In this document: positions 9,227 to 17,644 of the stretch, piece after piece
Layout: each line of letters begins with the position of its first letter
Position numbering within the stretch: position 1 is the first letter of the stretch
Assembly (NCBI RefSeq): GCF_002237755.1
Contig: NZ_MWSJ01000002.1
Span: 124,001 to 188,000, forward strand
Length of the DNA stretch: 64,000 nt
Direction: 5' to 3'
Origin: Lysinibacillus sp. KCTC 33748
GTDB taxonomy: Bacteria > Bacillota > Bacilli > Bacillales_A > Planococcaceae
Made by a program: the position numbers and the translations under genes
Notes under the pieces: generated by a model
What the model was told of the DNA's origin: nothing
Seen by the model: the letters and a program-made list of their open reading frames with translations, nothing else
Database searches by the model: none

Positions 9227-9258
9227 TAAACGTTGATTTTTATCATTTCTGTATGATG

Positions 9259-9296
9259 AGGAACCGTCTTAAAAAGAATAAGACGGTTCCTTATTA
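9259..9296 (+). terminator. Terminator after cca
   Basis: A 12-bp perfect stem AGGAACCGTCTT / AAGACGGTTCCT with a short A-rich loop, followed by TTATT. The rest of the 340-base gap to birA (9297-9553) is AT-rich with no gene seen. Confidence 0.8.
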
Positions 9297-9567
9297 ATTT
9301 AAGCTCTATTTTTTGATTTTATAATATATTTTCTTATCTTTAAAAGTTGGATGTGACGTTTGTTAATACGTATACCATGTACTACGTTATGACGGTGATC
9401 CAACGATACGAAGTAAAATAGTTAAAAATAACGAATAAACAGTGTCTAAAAGATATTTGATGATATTGTGGTCAATTGTCATAATTTACAGTATGATTAA
9501 TACTAATTAAAGTTTATAAATAACAACAAAAATTTAAATAGCAGAGTTTATTAAAGGATTGATTAGC

Positions 9568-10551
9568 ATGAGTATTTCTATGAAGGATGAAATTTTAAAA
9601 AGAATATTAGCTGCTAATGGTGAAGCAGTTTCGGGTCAGGAGCTAGCAGATTCCCTTGGAGTATCACGTACTGCTGTATGGAAACATATGCAGTCGCTAC
9701 AGGAGGAAGGCTATACGTTTGAAACGGTAAAGAAAAAGGGCTATGTACTGACGGGTGTTCCAAATAGCTTAAGCCCAACACAAATTGAACTATTTTTAAA
9801 TACGGAACACTTTGGACGTGAAATCCATTATTTTGATGTTGTAGATTCAACACAAACAATCGCCCACAAGCTTGCACAGGAAGGTGCTTCACATGGCACG
9901 ATTATAATCGGTGAGGAGCAAACTGCCGGTCGTGGTCGTATGGCCCGTCCATGGGAATCTGCAAATGGCACAGGTATTTGGATGACTGTTATTGTGAGAC
10001 CAGATGTCACTCCTCAACAAGCTTCATCGTATACACTTGTCGTAGCAGTTGCGATTACGATGGCTATTAAAACATTATATAAACAAATTGAGCCAGCCAT
10101 TAAATGGCCAAATGATTTGCTTATTAAAGGTAAAAAATGTACAGGTATATTAACAGAAATGCAGGCAGAGGCAGACCGTGTACAAGCATTGCTAGTAGGT
10201 ATAGGTATTAACGCGAACCAGGTTGACACAGATTTCTCACCAGAAATCGCGGATATTGCTACATCTTTACGTTTAGAAGCGGGTGAAGAAATTAATCGAG
10301 CTGCCCTTGTCGCATCAATTTTACAATACTTAGAACAATTTACGGAATTATACGTGAAGGAAGGCTTTTCCAGCATTAAAAAGCTATGGGAACAAATGTC
10401 ATGTACGATTGGACAACGTATTGAAGTTACGACTTTACGTGGGCGCTTTGAAGGTATTGCCAGTGGGATTACGGATGAAGGTGTACTACAGCTAACAGAG
10501 GATAATGGCACAGTTCGGACAATTTATGCTGGAGATATAAAAATTTTATAG
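9568..10551 (+). CDS. birA: Biotin-protein ligase and biotin repressor
   Basis: A 327-residue bifunctional BirA. Residues 1-65 form a winged helix-turn-helix (SGQELADSLGVSRTAVWKHM) that lets it repress biotin genes. The ligase core has GRGRMARPWES for biotinyl-AMP and KWPNDLLIKGKK, and the C-terminal SH3-like domain ends the protein. ATG at 9568 is 9 bases after AAAGGA; an in-frame TTG at 9559 sits directly on that site and is not a likely start. In Bacillus panBCD follows directly; here 6 kb intervene. Confidence 0.95.
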   Translation: MSISMKDEILKRILAANGEAVSGQELADSLGVSRTAVWKHMQSLQEEGYTFETVKKKGYVLTGVPNSLSPTQIELFLNTEHFGREIHYFDVVDSTQTIAHKLAQEGASHGTIIIGEEQTAGRGRMARPWESANGTGIWMTVIVRPDVTPQQASSYTLVVAVAITMAIKTLYKQIEPAIKWPNDLLIKGKKCTGILTEMQAEADRVQALLVGIGINANQVDTDFSPEIADIATSLRLEAGEEINRAALVASILQYLEQFTELYVKEGFSSIKKLWEQMSCTIGQRIEVTTLRGRFEGIASGITDEGVLQLTEDNGTVRTIYAGDIKIL

Positions 10552-10586
10552 AAACATAAACTACAATGTGCATTCACTTATCCAAC

Positions 10587-10628
10587 AAGAACGTATATTT
10601 TCGAATGTGAAAGTATACGTTCTTTCAT
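10587..10628 (+). terminator. Terminator after birA
   Basis: An 11-bp stem AAGAACGTATA / TATACGTTCTT is followed by a T-rich tail (TCATATTTTT). Confidence 0.8.
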
Positions 10629-10650
10629 ATTTTTCGAAATACATTTAGCT

Positions 10651-10833
10651 CTATATATTTTTTTCTCGTTTGTAGTCTTGTCTAAAGAAGATCAGAGAAA
10701 GAATTAGTAAAATTATTGGAAGAAAAAACAATCCTGAGTCATATTTAACTGAATGCTCCATTTTTAGTCCGAACAAATAAATGAATAATGTAAAAGAAAC
10801 CGATAAAGAGATCGTTCCCGCTATAGTTTTCAT
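10651..10833 (-). CDS. Small two-helix membrane protein, unknown function
   Basis: A 60-residue protein with hydrophobic segments at about residues 6-22 and 33-50 and a basic C-terminus (RQDYKREKNI). A GGGGGG ribosome binding site lies 6 bases before ATG, which supports a real gene. I do not recognise the family. It lies 24 bases downstream of the GNAT gene on the same strand and may share its transcript. Confidence 0.55.
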   Translation of the reverse strand: MKTIAGTISLSVSFTLFIYLFGLKMEHSVKYDSGLFFLPIILLILSLIFFRQDYKREKNI

Positions 10834-10857
10834 TACATGCCCCCCAAAGGAAAACGC

Positions 10858-11382
10858 TTATTTTATTTTTTCTATTAACGTATCAATATCATCCCATACA
10901 TAAATAAGTTCTTCTACTATTTTTCCGCCAATTTTAATTTCGATGTTATTTACATATTGTGCACCATAATATTCATAGAAATAACGTGTTTTATTTTCTG
11001 CTAATACTTCTACAAATACTTTTTCGTATCCTTTTTGATTAAAATAGGTGAATATTTCTTTGAGTAGTTGTTTCCCAATACCCTTTCCATGATATTCTTC
11101 TAAAAGATATATAGAAGTCAAATCAGTTGAATTTACTACTGAATTTGTCTTTCGTGTACCACTAGTTGCAAAGCCGATTATTTCTCCTTGTTCATTTTCA
11201 GCCACCAATACATAATTCGTAGCATCTGAAATATTATTCTTCCATAGCTCTGTTCGCTGCTCGTAAGATAATTTATTCAAAAAATCATCTGGCAAAATGC
11301 CTTTATAAGTTGTTCGCCAACTGTCAACATGTACTTTTCCAATACTTTGAGCGTCTTGAATGTTTGCTTTTCTAATTTTCAT
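10858..11382 (-). CDS. GNAT-family N-acetyltransferase
   Basis: A 174-residue single-domain acetyltransferase. The acetyl-CoA loop is seen as YHGKGIGKQLLKEI near residue 95, with the upstream strand LTSIYLLEEY, and the C-terminal FYEYYGAQY of motif B. WRTTYKGILPDDFL near the N-terminus places it in a common Bacillus subgroup of unknown substrate. ATG at 11382 with GAGGTGG upstream is preferred over a GTG at 11391 that overlaps that site. Confidence 0.85.
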   Translation of the reverse strand: MKIRKANIQDAQSIGKVHVDSWRTTYKGILPDDFLNKLSYEQRTELWKNNISDATNYVLVAENEQGEIIGFATSGTRKTNSVVNSTDLTSIYLLEEYHGKGIGKQLLKEIFTYFNQKGYEKVFVEVLAENKTRYFYEYYGAQYVNNIEIKIGGKIVEELIYVWDDIDTLIEKIK

Positions 11383-11687
11383 ATTAACCACCTCGAAATT
11401 CGAACTTTATTTCAAATGAATACGGACGTTTTTGACCCATTTCACCTTGGATTCCTCCTTAACTTTAAAAAAATTTAGCACTACATAGTAGTATGACTAA
11501 TATAGAATTAATGGAAATCTGTTACTGATACAATGGGAAATCATATAAAATTTTTACTAAAAAGGCATTATCACATGGGTATAAATTCTACCTTCTAGAT
11601 ATTGAAAAACGAAATGATCAAGGAAGGAAATATTTATGGATGTTGTGCCGTTTTTAAGGAGAGAGGAATTCTGTCCTAGCCTTTGAT
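11383..11687. other. Gene-free gap
   Basis: About 300 AT-rich bases between two minus-strand genes. I see no open frame with a ribosome binding site and no clear hairpin with a T-run. The promoter of the GNAT gene is presumably in the part next to 11382, but no convincing -35/-10 pair stands out. Confidence 0.4.
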
Positions 11688-12317
11688 TTAAGCTTCTTTG
11701 GATCCACTATTCCCAGCCCTGTTCAGTAATCTATGGCCGGTAATCCAAACTACTACACCGGTCCCCCATAATATCAGAGCTGAGCTAAAACCCACAGATG
11801 TCCACAATACCATAATTTGGTAATTACCCCAGGTAACTCTTACGGGTAAAGTAAACAGTGTGATTGCCGATAGCAGGCAAAGAAGTGAACCCGAAATATA
11901 ATAGAGATTGACCTGAAAAAGGTACGCTAGGGGAAAGAAATGAGCACCAACAATGAGAGCCATAATAGGAACAAACAAATCCAAGTGATTGGTAGATTGA
12001 CAAATTACGGCGGCAGTGGCTATCAAAACGCCTTCTAAACCGAAAATAATACCGAACCACAAATTTTTTCGTTTCCAACGATGGGAATCCTCTCCCATCA
12101 TCTCGTTTGATAATCTTTTAGATTTCATTATCAAAACGATTCCTCCAACAAGCAGTACAACACCAATCAACAAGGATAAAATCAACAGCCAGAGAAATCC
12201 CCAGCCGTGCAATCCTCTAATTCCAATTCCTGCCCACAGAGTACCGAAAAATGCCATGAAGATAACGCCAGAGGCTGTTCCGCGCACAGCAGCTCTAGGA
12301 ATGATGGTTTGTGACAT
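11688..12317 (-). CDS. Six-helix membrane protein, unknown function
   Basis: A 209-residue integral membrane protein with hydrophobic segments near residues 16-35, 40-63, 86-105, 114-132, 138-156 and 168-194. A charged loop (KSKRLSNEMMGEDSHRWKRK) sits between the second and third. AGGAGGG lies 8 bases upstream of ATG. No catalytic motif is visible and I do not recognise the family. Codon use looks slightly more GC-rich than its neighbours, in keeping with the accessory nature of this block. Confidence 0.7.
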   Translation of the reverse strand: MSQTIIPRAAVRGTASGVIFMAFFGTLWAGIGIRGLHGWGFLWLLILSLLIGVVLLVGGIVLIMKSKRLSNEMMGEDSHRWKRKNLWFGIIFGLEGVLIATAAVICQSTNHLDLFVPIMALIVGAHFFPLAYLFQVNLYYISGSLLCLLSAITLFTLPVRVTWGNYQIMVLWTSVGFSSALILWGTGVVVWITGHRLLNRAGNSGSKEA

Positions 12318-12351
12318 ATCATGAACCCTCCTCTTTCAATTTCATTTTAAC

Positions 12352-12512
12352 TTCTTTCAGCAAATGTTTTCGTAGCGAAAGTGAAACGTCAGCTACAAAT
12401 GTTTTCGTAGCGAAAGTGAAACGTCAGTTACTTTTCAGCAGGTGTCCAAACGTCCGCTGAAATGAGGAATCAGTCTAAGACCTTCACATCCTGTGAAAAC
12501 GCCTGAATGAGA
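12352..12512. repeat. Repeat family 2, copy 1, with internal tandem duplication
   Basis: A 35-bp unit (CAAATGTTTTCGTAGCGAAA...) occurs twice head to tail at 12361-12395 and 12396-12430 with one mismatch. It is followed by a hairpin (CAGCAGGTGT / ACGTCCGCTG) and the shared core GTCTAAGACC-TTCACATCCTGTGAA-AACGCCTGA. Related sequence is found at 12884 and 41961. The rest of the 12318-12776 gap contains no gene that I can support. Confidence 0.75.
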
Positions 12513-12776
12513 GTGTAGCGAATCCACGTCAACGTACAAAATATTTTTGCTTTCACTGTAGTGACTACAGGTGGGCCTACTCAATAACCAATGGATACAC
12601 TGGTGTTCGTAGGAATTTTTTGGCTAAGTGGTGGGGAGTTAAAGACGAATCTCTAATAGAATATGTATACTAACACCTCAGTAATAGTATGAAATGGAAG
12701 TGCAATTTTTGTACATCTTTATTCAAGCGGGAATGTACATAGTTAAATTAGCATTTAAACTCAGGGAGCGGAAAGA

Positions 12777-12974
12777 ATGAAAAACGAATATGTACAAATT
12801 GAAATTATCGAAGATGAAACCCGCAAATCATTTACTGGAATAGGATTTATTATAAGGGAGTATGAAAGTGGTGGAGTCGTATGTTTAACTTCTTTCAGCA
12901 AGTGTTTTCGTAGCGAAAGTGAAACGTCAGCTACAAGTGTTTTTGGCAGTTATAGAAGTCTCTCACCTCTATAG
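12777..12974 (+). pseudogene. Small gene truncated by a repeat insertion
   Basis: A start with GGGAGCGGAAAG upstream opens a frame of plausible coding quality for about 36 codons (MKNEYVQIEIIEDE to GGVVC). From about 12884 the frame runs into the repeat-family-2 sequence (TTAACTTCTTTCAGCAAGTG), which encodes a Ser-rich tail until TAG at 12974. The same TTAACTTCTTTCAGC boundary occurs at 12349, so the junction marks an insertion. The original protein family is not recognisable. Confidence 0.55.
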
Positions 12975-13073
12975 GTGATGAGATGAATGCGGATTTAAAC
13001 TACTTTTCAGCGGGTGTTTGGACACCCGCTGAAAAAGAGGGACTCACTCTAAGACCTTAAATAGATGAATCTT
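12884..13073. repeat. Repeat family 2, copy 2
   Basis: It begins TTAACTTCTTTCAGCAAGTG like copy 1, is interrupted by about 60 unrelated bases, then contains a perfect 14-bp hairpin (13004-13035; arm TTTTCAGCGGGTGT) and the shared GACTCACTCTAAGACCTT. It lies between the truncated small gene and the convergent DUF4097 gene. The TCACATCCTGTGA part of the core is missing in this copy. Confidence 0.7.
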
Positions 13074-13083
13074 GTAGCCAATT

Positions 13084-13917
13084 TTATTTCAATGTTAACT
13101 GTAAGTCACCATGAGAAACAGTTACTTTTAACTGGTTATCACCATTATAAGATTGTGATACTTTGCTGTTTTGTTCCTTCTTATCAACTGTAAGATCCCC
13201 GAAGTCAGTTTGTAATTCATAGCCAAGCTCACCTATTTTATTTTGTAAGCGAAGCGTAGTATCTCCAAAGTTAGACGTAATAGTAGATTGACCATTTAAT
13301 GTTCCATCTATGTTAATATCACCATGTTCACTTTCAACAACGAAGCCATTACTTGAAAATTGTTGTAGCTTTATGTCACCAAAAGATTGTGTAATCTCTG
13401 TTTTATCACCGGTAGTGTCTTTAAATATAATGTCCCCGAAATCTTCAGTTAGAGTTAACTCCAGGTAGTTTAGACCGCGAATGGTTGTATCCCCGAAATT
13501 ACTATTAAGGACGACGGTTTTCAATGTTACATCTGAAGGAACATAGATTTTGATGGAAGGATTTCTGAAGCTAAAAAATCCGATTTGTAAACCATTCTTT
13601 TTCTTACTCTTTGTTTCAACAGTTAATGTATGATCTTTTATACTGTACGTCACATCATTATCTTTAATAACATTTGTTTCTAATGCAAAACGATCACTAG
13701 CAACAATTTCAACATCGCCATAGTGATTGATAACATTGATGTTAGTGAAATCATCTAGTTTATAGGAATTGTTTAATAGTGTATCGTTCTCTGGCAATTG
13801 GATGCCTTCATCAGTTAACACAAGACTCCATTTTCCACCAGAGAAATAACCAACGAGAGCTAACAGTATGCCGAAAGCAATCATAGTAATGGCTATATGG
13901 GTATGTCGAGACGTCAT
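13084..13917 (-). CDS. DUF4097 beta-strand repeat protein (LiaG/YvlB-like)
   Basis: A 277-residue protein with one N-terminal membrane helix (about residues 8-26) and an extracytoplasmic beta-helix-like part. Repeated motifs of the type (F/Y)GD recur about every 20 residues (NFGDTTIRG, DFGDIIFKD, SFGDIKLQ, EHGDINIDG, NFGDTTLRL, DFGDLTVD), the signature of DUF4097. Its ATG overlaps the stop of the upstream DUF1700 gene (TAATG), so translation is coupled. Homologues are linked with cell-envelope stress systems; the exact role here is unknown. Confidence 0.85.
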   Translation of the reverse strand: MTSRHTHIAITMIAFGILLALVGYFSGGKWSLVLTDEGIQLPENDTLLNNSYKLDDFTNINVINHYGDVEIVASDRFALETNVIKDNDVTYSIKDHTLTVETKSKKKNGLQIGFFSFRNPSIKIYVPSDVTLKTVVLNSNFGDTTIRGLNYLELTLTEDFGDIIFKDTTGDKTEITQSFGDIKLQQFSSNGFVVESEHGDINIDGTLNGQSTITSNFGDTTLRLQNKIGELGYELQTDFGDLTVDKKEQNSKVSQSYNGDNQLKVTVSHGDLQLTLK

Positions 13918-14519
13918 TAGTATCCCTCCTTCCGCTTCTTTGTTATTTTGTGGAATATTTTACCTAATGCTTCGACACAAACAACAACGATTGTTTTGAT
14001 CACACGAGCAACAATTGGGAATAGCAGGATACCGAGACCAGTTACAATAAAGCCAACCCCCATAAAGAGAATCGCTGTCGGCCAGTGCTGAGTTAAAATG
14101 AAGAAGCCTGAAATAAGTGCAACGATTCCACCAAAAAAGATACTTAATACAGTTGCAATAATCGCAATGATAACGCTGAATACAACTGCTCCAAATGAAA
14201 AAATAAGTGCTATAGCAACCGCAAGTAACGGTAATGAAAGTGGGGCTGATAATATTGCTAGAATGATAATCCAAATCGCAGACATATTTTTCTTAGTCGA
14301 AGTTGAAGTTGTTTCTAAATCTTTTAATGCATAGTCCGCCATTATTTGTGATGCAACATGAGAAGGAGAACCTAGCTGTTGAATGATCTTCTGTTCGTTC
14401 TCTTCTCCTGCTTCATCGAAATATTCCTCATAATAGGCAAGCGCAATATCAATTTCATGCGCTGGAAGACGTTGTAATTTCCCCCGTAGCTTTTTCAGAA
14501 AGCTAGCTCTATTCATCAT
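13917..14519 (-). CDS. DUF1700 (HAAS-type) membrane protein
   Basis: A 200-residue protein with an N-terminal soluble helical region (FLKKLRGKLQRLPAHEIDIALAYYEEYFDEA, given here in part) typical of DUF1700/HAAS signalling domains. Four hydrophobic helices follow from about residue 80 to 190. GGAGGG lies 4 bases before its ATG inside the PadR reading frame, and it overlaps PadR by 11 bases. PadR-DUF1700-DUF4097 is a recurring Firmicute operon in which the membrane proteins are thought to signal with the regulator. Confidence 0.85.
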   Translation of the reverse strand: MMNRASFLKKLRGKLQRLPAHEIDIALAYYEEYFDEAGEENEQKIIQQLGSPSHVASQIMADYALKDLETTSTSTKKNMSAIWIIILAILSAPLSLPLLAVAIALIFSFGAVVFSVIIAIIATVLSIFFGGIVALISGFFILTQHWPTAILFMGVGFIVTGLGILLFPIVARVIKTIVVVCVEALGKIFHKITKKRKEGY

Positions 14520-14829
14520 ATTTCCCTCCTATAAGTACACAATCAACCATCTCTTTATACTTTTGCCATTCTTTTAATAGCTCCAGTAATCGTATCCGAC
14601 CTTGTTCAGTAATTTGGTAATAGCGTCTATTCCTCCCTTGGTAGGGCTGATCGTAGGTTGTTAAGCAATCTGCTTTTTGTAAACGACGTAATACTGGGTA
14701 CAGCGTAGATTCTGATATTTCCATCACAGATTGTATCTGCTGTGTTAACGAGTAGCCGTATGCATCCTCTTTATCGACGATGGCAAGTACACAAGCGTCA
14801 AGTAAAGCTGAGCCAAGCTGAAATGTCAT
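14509..14829 (-). CDS. PadR-family transcriptional regulator
   Basis: A 106-residue winged-helix repressor. The family pattern is clear: LLDACVLAIVDKEDAYGYSL, then ESTLYPVLRRLQKADCLTTY (recognition helix and wing) and NRRYYQITEQGRIRLLEL. GAGGTGAG lies 5 bases before ATG. It is the first gene of the three-gene operon and probably autoregulates it through the palindrome at 14873-14885. Confidence 0.9.
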   Translation of the reverse strand: MTFQLGSALLDACVLAIVDKEDAYGYSLTQQIQSVMEISESTLYPVLRRLQKADCLTTYDQPYQGRNRRYYQITEQGRIRLLELLKEWQKYKEMVDCVLIGGKYDE

Positions 14830-14861
14830 CTTTTCTCACCTCACAATGTTATACCTATACA

Positions 14862-14890
14862 AGGTTTTATATTATACGTCGTATAGTATG
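14862..14890 (-). promoter_or_regulatory. Candidate promoter and PadR operator
   Basis: TATACGACGTATA (14873-14885, minus-strand reading) is a perfect 6+1+6 palindrome. A TATAAT hexamer overlaps its downstream edge, about 40 bases before the PadR start. A palindrome overlapping the -10 box would suit autorepression. The -35 box is not convincing, so the call is tentative. Confidence 0.45.
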
Positions 14891-14997
14891 GTGGAAGTAT
14901 ATTACATATCATATTGAAATGTCAAATTTTATTAAAAAGTTCAAGCGAAAAATAAAAATGATAGTAGTGTCATTTAAAATGTTTGGAGGTAGAGATA

Positions 14998-15668
14998 ATG
15001 CCAAAAGTAAGCCATGAATATGTACAGGAAAAGAAAAACGGCATTTTAGAGGCAGCCACAGCAGTATGTAAAGTTAAGCCTCTCTATGACATTACGATGA
15101 GGGATATTATTAAGCGTCAGGAGTAAGTCAGGGTGGGATTTATCGTTATTATTCAGACTTAGATGAAATACTTATAGATGTTATTAATCAAGTAAATGCA
15201 AATGCAGACTATAAACATACTATCGATGGAATTACAGTTACGAGTAATTCTCCCACAACAACAATCATTAAATGATTTAATTTTCTTGGAGAGTACATGA
15301 AGGAAAACGTATCAACAGTTGGTAAAATCCAATTTGAGCTTACGATTTTATTTACTAACAATCCAGATAGGGAAAAGAAAATTTTATCAAACATTATTGA
15401 GAATGAAAGTGGACAATATTTGATGCAACAAATTTTTCATTCGATCCATGAGGGAATTTCTTCAGGGTGCTTTGAGCCTGAAATTTCGATAGAGGATCTA
15501 TCTACTTTTATGATGACATCGATTGATGGCATTGTGAGAGACGTTGTCTTGCAAAAATGTTACGGAGTGTTCTCAAATAAGCACGTGCAGTTTGATGAGA
15601 TTCGTTTGATGAATACACTTTGCAAATCCGTATTATTACTATTGGGTACGAAAGAAGGAGAGGATTAA
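14998..15668 (+). pseudogene. TetR/AcrR-family regulator, frameshifted
   Basis: The N-terminus opens at ATG 14998 after TTGGAGG with a TetR-like helix pattern (EKKNGILEAATAVCKV, LYDITMRDIIKRQE), then hits TAA at 15124. The reading continues one frame over with GGIYRYYSDLDEIL, the expected TetR helix 3 to 4 sequence. It shifts or stops again between 15225 and 15290, and the C-terminal ligand-binding part runs to 15668 (ILSNIIENESGQYLM...). At least two frame changes indicate a dead gene unless the sequence has errors. Confidence 0.75.
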
Positions 15669-15684
15669 AGTTGGGATTAGAGGT

Positions 15685-16430
15685 ATGAAGATTTCTATTT
15701 TATACCTTTGCAACGTCTTGGATAATTTGGGGCAGTTTAGCCTTATTAACACAGCTAAATTTGCTGAAGTTTGGCAATGCAATATATATGCTATTGTTTG
15801 TTCTCGGCGGAATTACTCCTGCAATTTGTGAGATTTGGTTGAAAAAGAAATATTCGACTAAAGAAGAGTTCAAATCATTTATCCATAATGTAAAAAATCC
15901 TAAACATCCTGTATCTTGCTATATATTTGTAATTGGATTGGCATTTGCGGCTTTTTTTACCAACGCTATGGGGCGGAGCAACTTTGGAGAATCCAATGTA
16001 TCTGGCGTTAATTGAATTGCCAATCATGATTATTGGAGGAAGGGTAGAAGAAATTGGCTGGCGTGGTTTTTTACAGCCTACATTACAAAAAAGATGGTCT
16101 CCCTTCACGAGTACAGTTATTGTGGGCGTTATTTGGGCAGTTTGGCATCTGCCATTATGGTTTGTCATTGGATCAAATCAAATGAACATGAACTTCCTAG
16201 GGTTTTCTCTAATAACTTTAGCGTTATCCTTTTTATTAACGATTATTTACCTATCCACTAAAAGTATTTTTCTCTGTATTATTTTCCACGCTTTCACCAA
16301 TTCATTTTGGGATGTTTTTGTACCAGTTACAAATGTAACGTCTGGTTTATTTACATTTTTATTTGCTCTGTTGCTATTTACAATGTTTGAAGTTTATCGA
16401 AAATCAACCTTTCAGAAAAGAATGGTTTGA
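15685..16430 (+). pseudogene. CPBP (CAAX-type) intramembrane protease, frameshifted
   Basis: Pieces of one protein lie in three frames. ATG at 15685 is in the first. The stretch reading SWIIWGSLALL to FAAFFTNAM is in the second. The third, from about 15960, contains EEIGWRGFLQP, VIWAVWHLPLW and FHAFTNS, the three conserved motifs of CPBP proteases (EExxxR, FxxxH-like, HxxxN). The second shift falls at a run of seven T near 15956. It follows the broken TetR gene by 17 bases, so both may have decayed as a unit. Confidence 0.75.
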
Positions 16431-16804
16431 AGTTAGATATATTTTTCAATCGTAATTATTAGAAAATAATATTTGAAGATTACTAGGGGAATCTGTTATA
16501 GTATGTGCGAAGGGCAGTATCCTTTTGTGAACGGCACCTTCAAAACGTTAGAACAATTTACAATAAATATCTGCCTTGATCTTTTAATGACAGGGACGGA
16601 AGAAAACAAACGTTCAAAAAGATAACTTAATTCAATGGAATGGGCAATTCTCATAATGAGATTTGATTACGATTCTTTTATTAAGTTATGGCCTCTATTC
16701 AAGAATTAGAGGTGATTTTTGCTAACGAACGAAACACTACCCTTCTGTCTATTTTAAGAACAGAAGGGTTTTTCTGTTTTCTTTCCTTAAAAAAGGAGGA
16801 CTAC
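16431..16804. other. Leader region upstream of panB
   Basis: 374 bases without a convincing gene. Near panB there are three short hairpins in a row: TCTCATAATGAGA (about 16650), CCTCTATTCAAGAATTAGAGG (16692-16712) and the terminator-like hairpin at 16739-16774. A structured leader controlling panBCD is possible, but I cannot match it to a known riboswitch by eye. Confidence 0.35.
16739..16774 (+). terminator. Terminator-like hairpin just before panB
   Basis: A 10-bp perfect stem ACCCTTCTGT / ACAGAAGGGT with an 11-base loop is followed by TTTTTCTGTTTT. It ends about 20 bases before the panB ribosome binding site. It could stop read-through from the broken CPBP gene or act as an attenuator of panBCD. 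Confidence 0.7.
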
Positions 16805-17644
16805 ATGATGAAAACAACTTCAGATTTTTTAAAGATGAAGGCAGCAGGTGAGAAAATCGTTATGCTTACTGCATATGATTATCCTGCTGCAAAATTTGCC
16901 GAAGAAGCAGACGTCGATATGATTCTAGTGGGAGATTCACTAGGTATGGTAGTACTAGGCTATGATTCTACAATGCCAGTAACAGTAGCAGACATGGTCC
17001 ATCATGCAAAAGCAGTGCGCCGTGGGGCGAAGGATACGTTTGTTGTTGTTGATATGCCATTTGGTTCGTATCACGGTGATATACACGAGACGTTGAAAAC
17101 GGCAGTAACTATGATGCAACAAACAGGAGCAGATGCACTAAAGTTAGAGGGAGCAGACGATGTACTACCAGCAATTCGTAAATTAACGTCAGCTGGCATT
17201 CCAGTGGTTGCTCATTTAGGTTTACTACCTCAATCAGCAGGCGTGCTTGGTGGATACAAGGTTCAAGGTAAAACAGCTGAACAGGCAACGAAGCTCATTG
17301 AAGATGCAAAAAAATGTCAAGAGGCAGGAGCGTGTGCTGTCGTTTTAGAATGTATCCCCCATCAGCTAACAGAGATGGTATCTGCTAATCTTATTATTCC
17401 AACGATTGGCATTGGAGCTGGTGTACAGGCTGATGGACAAGTTTTAGTTTATCATGACATGTTAAGCTATGGTTCACATCATGTACCAAAATTTGTGGAA
17501 CAGTTTTCGAATATGGGCCAAGAAGCAAGCCGTGGAATTGCTAGTTACGTAGAAGCAGTAAAGGCGGGTACATTCCCTGCACCGAAGCATTTCTTTACGA
17601 TGAAAGAAGAAACATTGGATCAGTTATACGGGGGCGTAAAGTAA
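16805..17644 (+). CDS. panB: 3-methyl-2-oxobutanoate hydroxymethyltransferase
   Basis: A 279-residue TIM-barrel enzyme that makes ketopantoate from alpha-ketoisovalerate with methylene-THF, the first committed step to pantothenate. Motifs: [34 protein letters not shown] with the metal-binding Asp, and [22 protein letters not shown] lies 5 bases before ATG 16805; a longer in-frame start at 16688 runs through the terminator hairpin and is rejected. The stop overlaps the panC start (TAATG). Confidence 0.97.
   Translation: MMKTTSDFLKMKAAGEKIVMLTAYDYPAAKFAEEADVDMILVGDSLGMVVLGYDSTMPVTVADMVHHAKAVRRGAKDTFVVVDMPFGSYHGDIHETLKTAVTMMQQTGADALKLEGADDVLPAIRKLTSAGIPVVAHLGLLPQSAGVLGGYKVQGKTAEQATKLIEDAKKCQEAGACAVVLECIPHQLTEMVSANLIIPTIGIGAGVQADGQVLVYHDMLSYGSHHVPKFVEQFSNMGQEASRGIASYVEAVKAGTFPAPKHFFTMKEETLDQLYGGVK

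Noticed and set aside
10014-10511. 165-residue minus-strand ORF inside birA
   Set aside because: It is a shadow of the well-supported birA gene with no ribosome binding site.
16503-16625. 40-residue ORF starting MCEGQYPFVNGTFKTLEQFT
   Set aside because: It has some protein-like quality but no ribosome binding site and no recognisable family; it may be a gene remnant.
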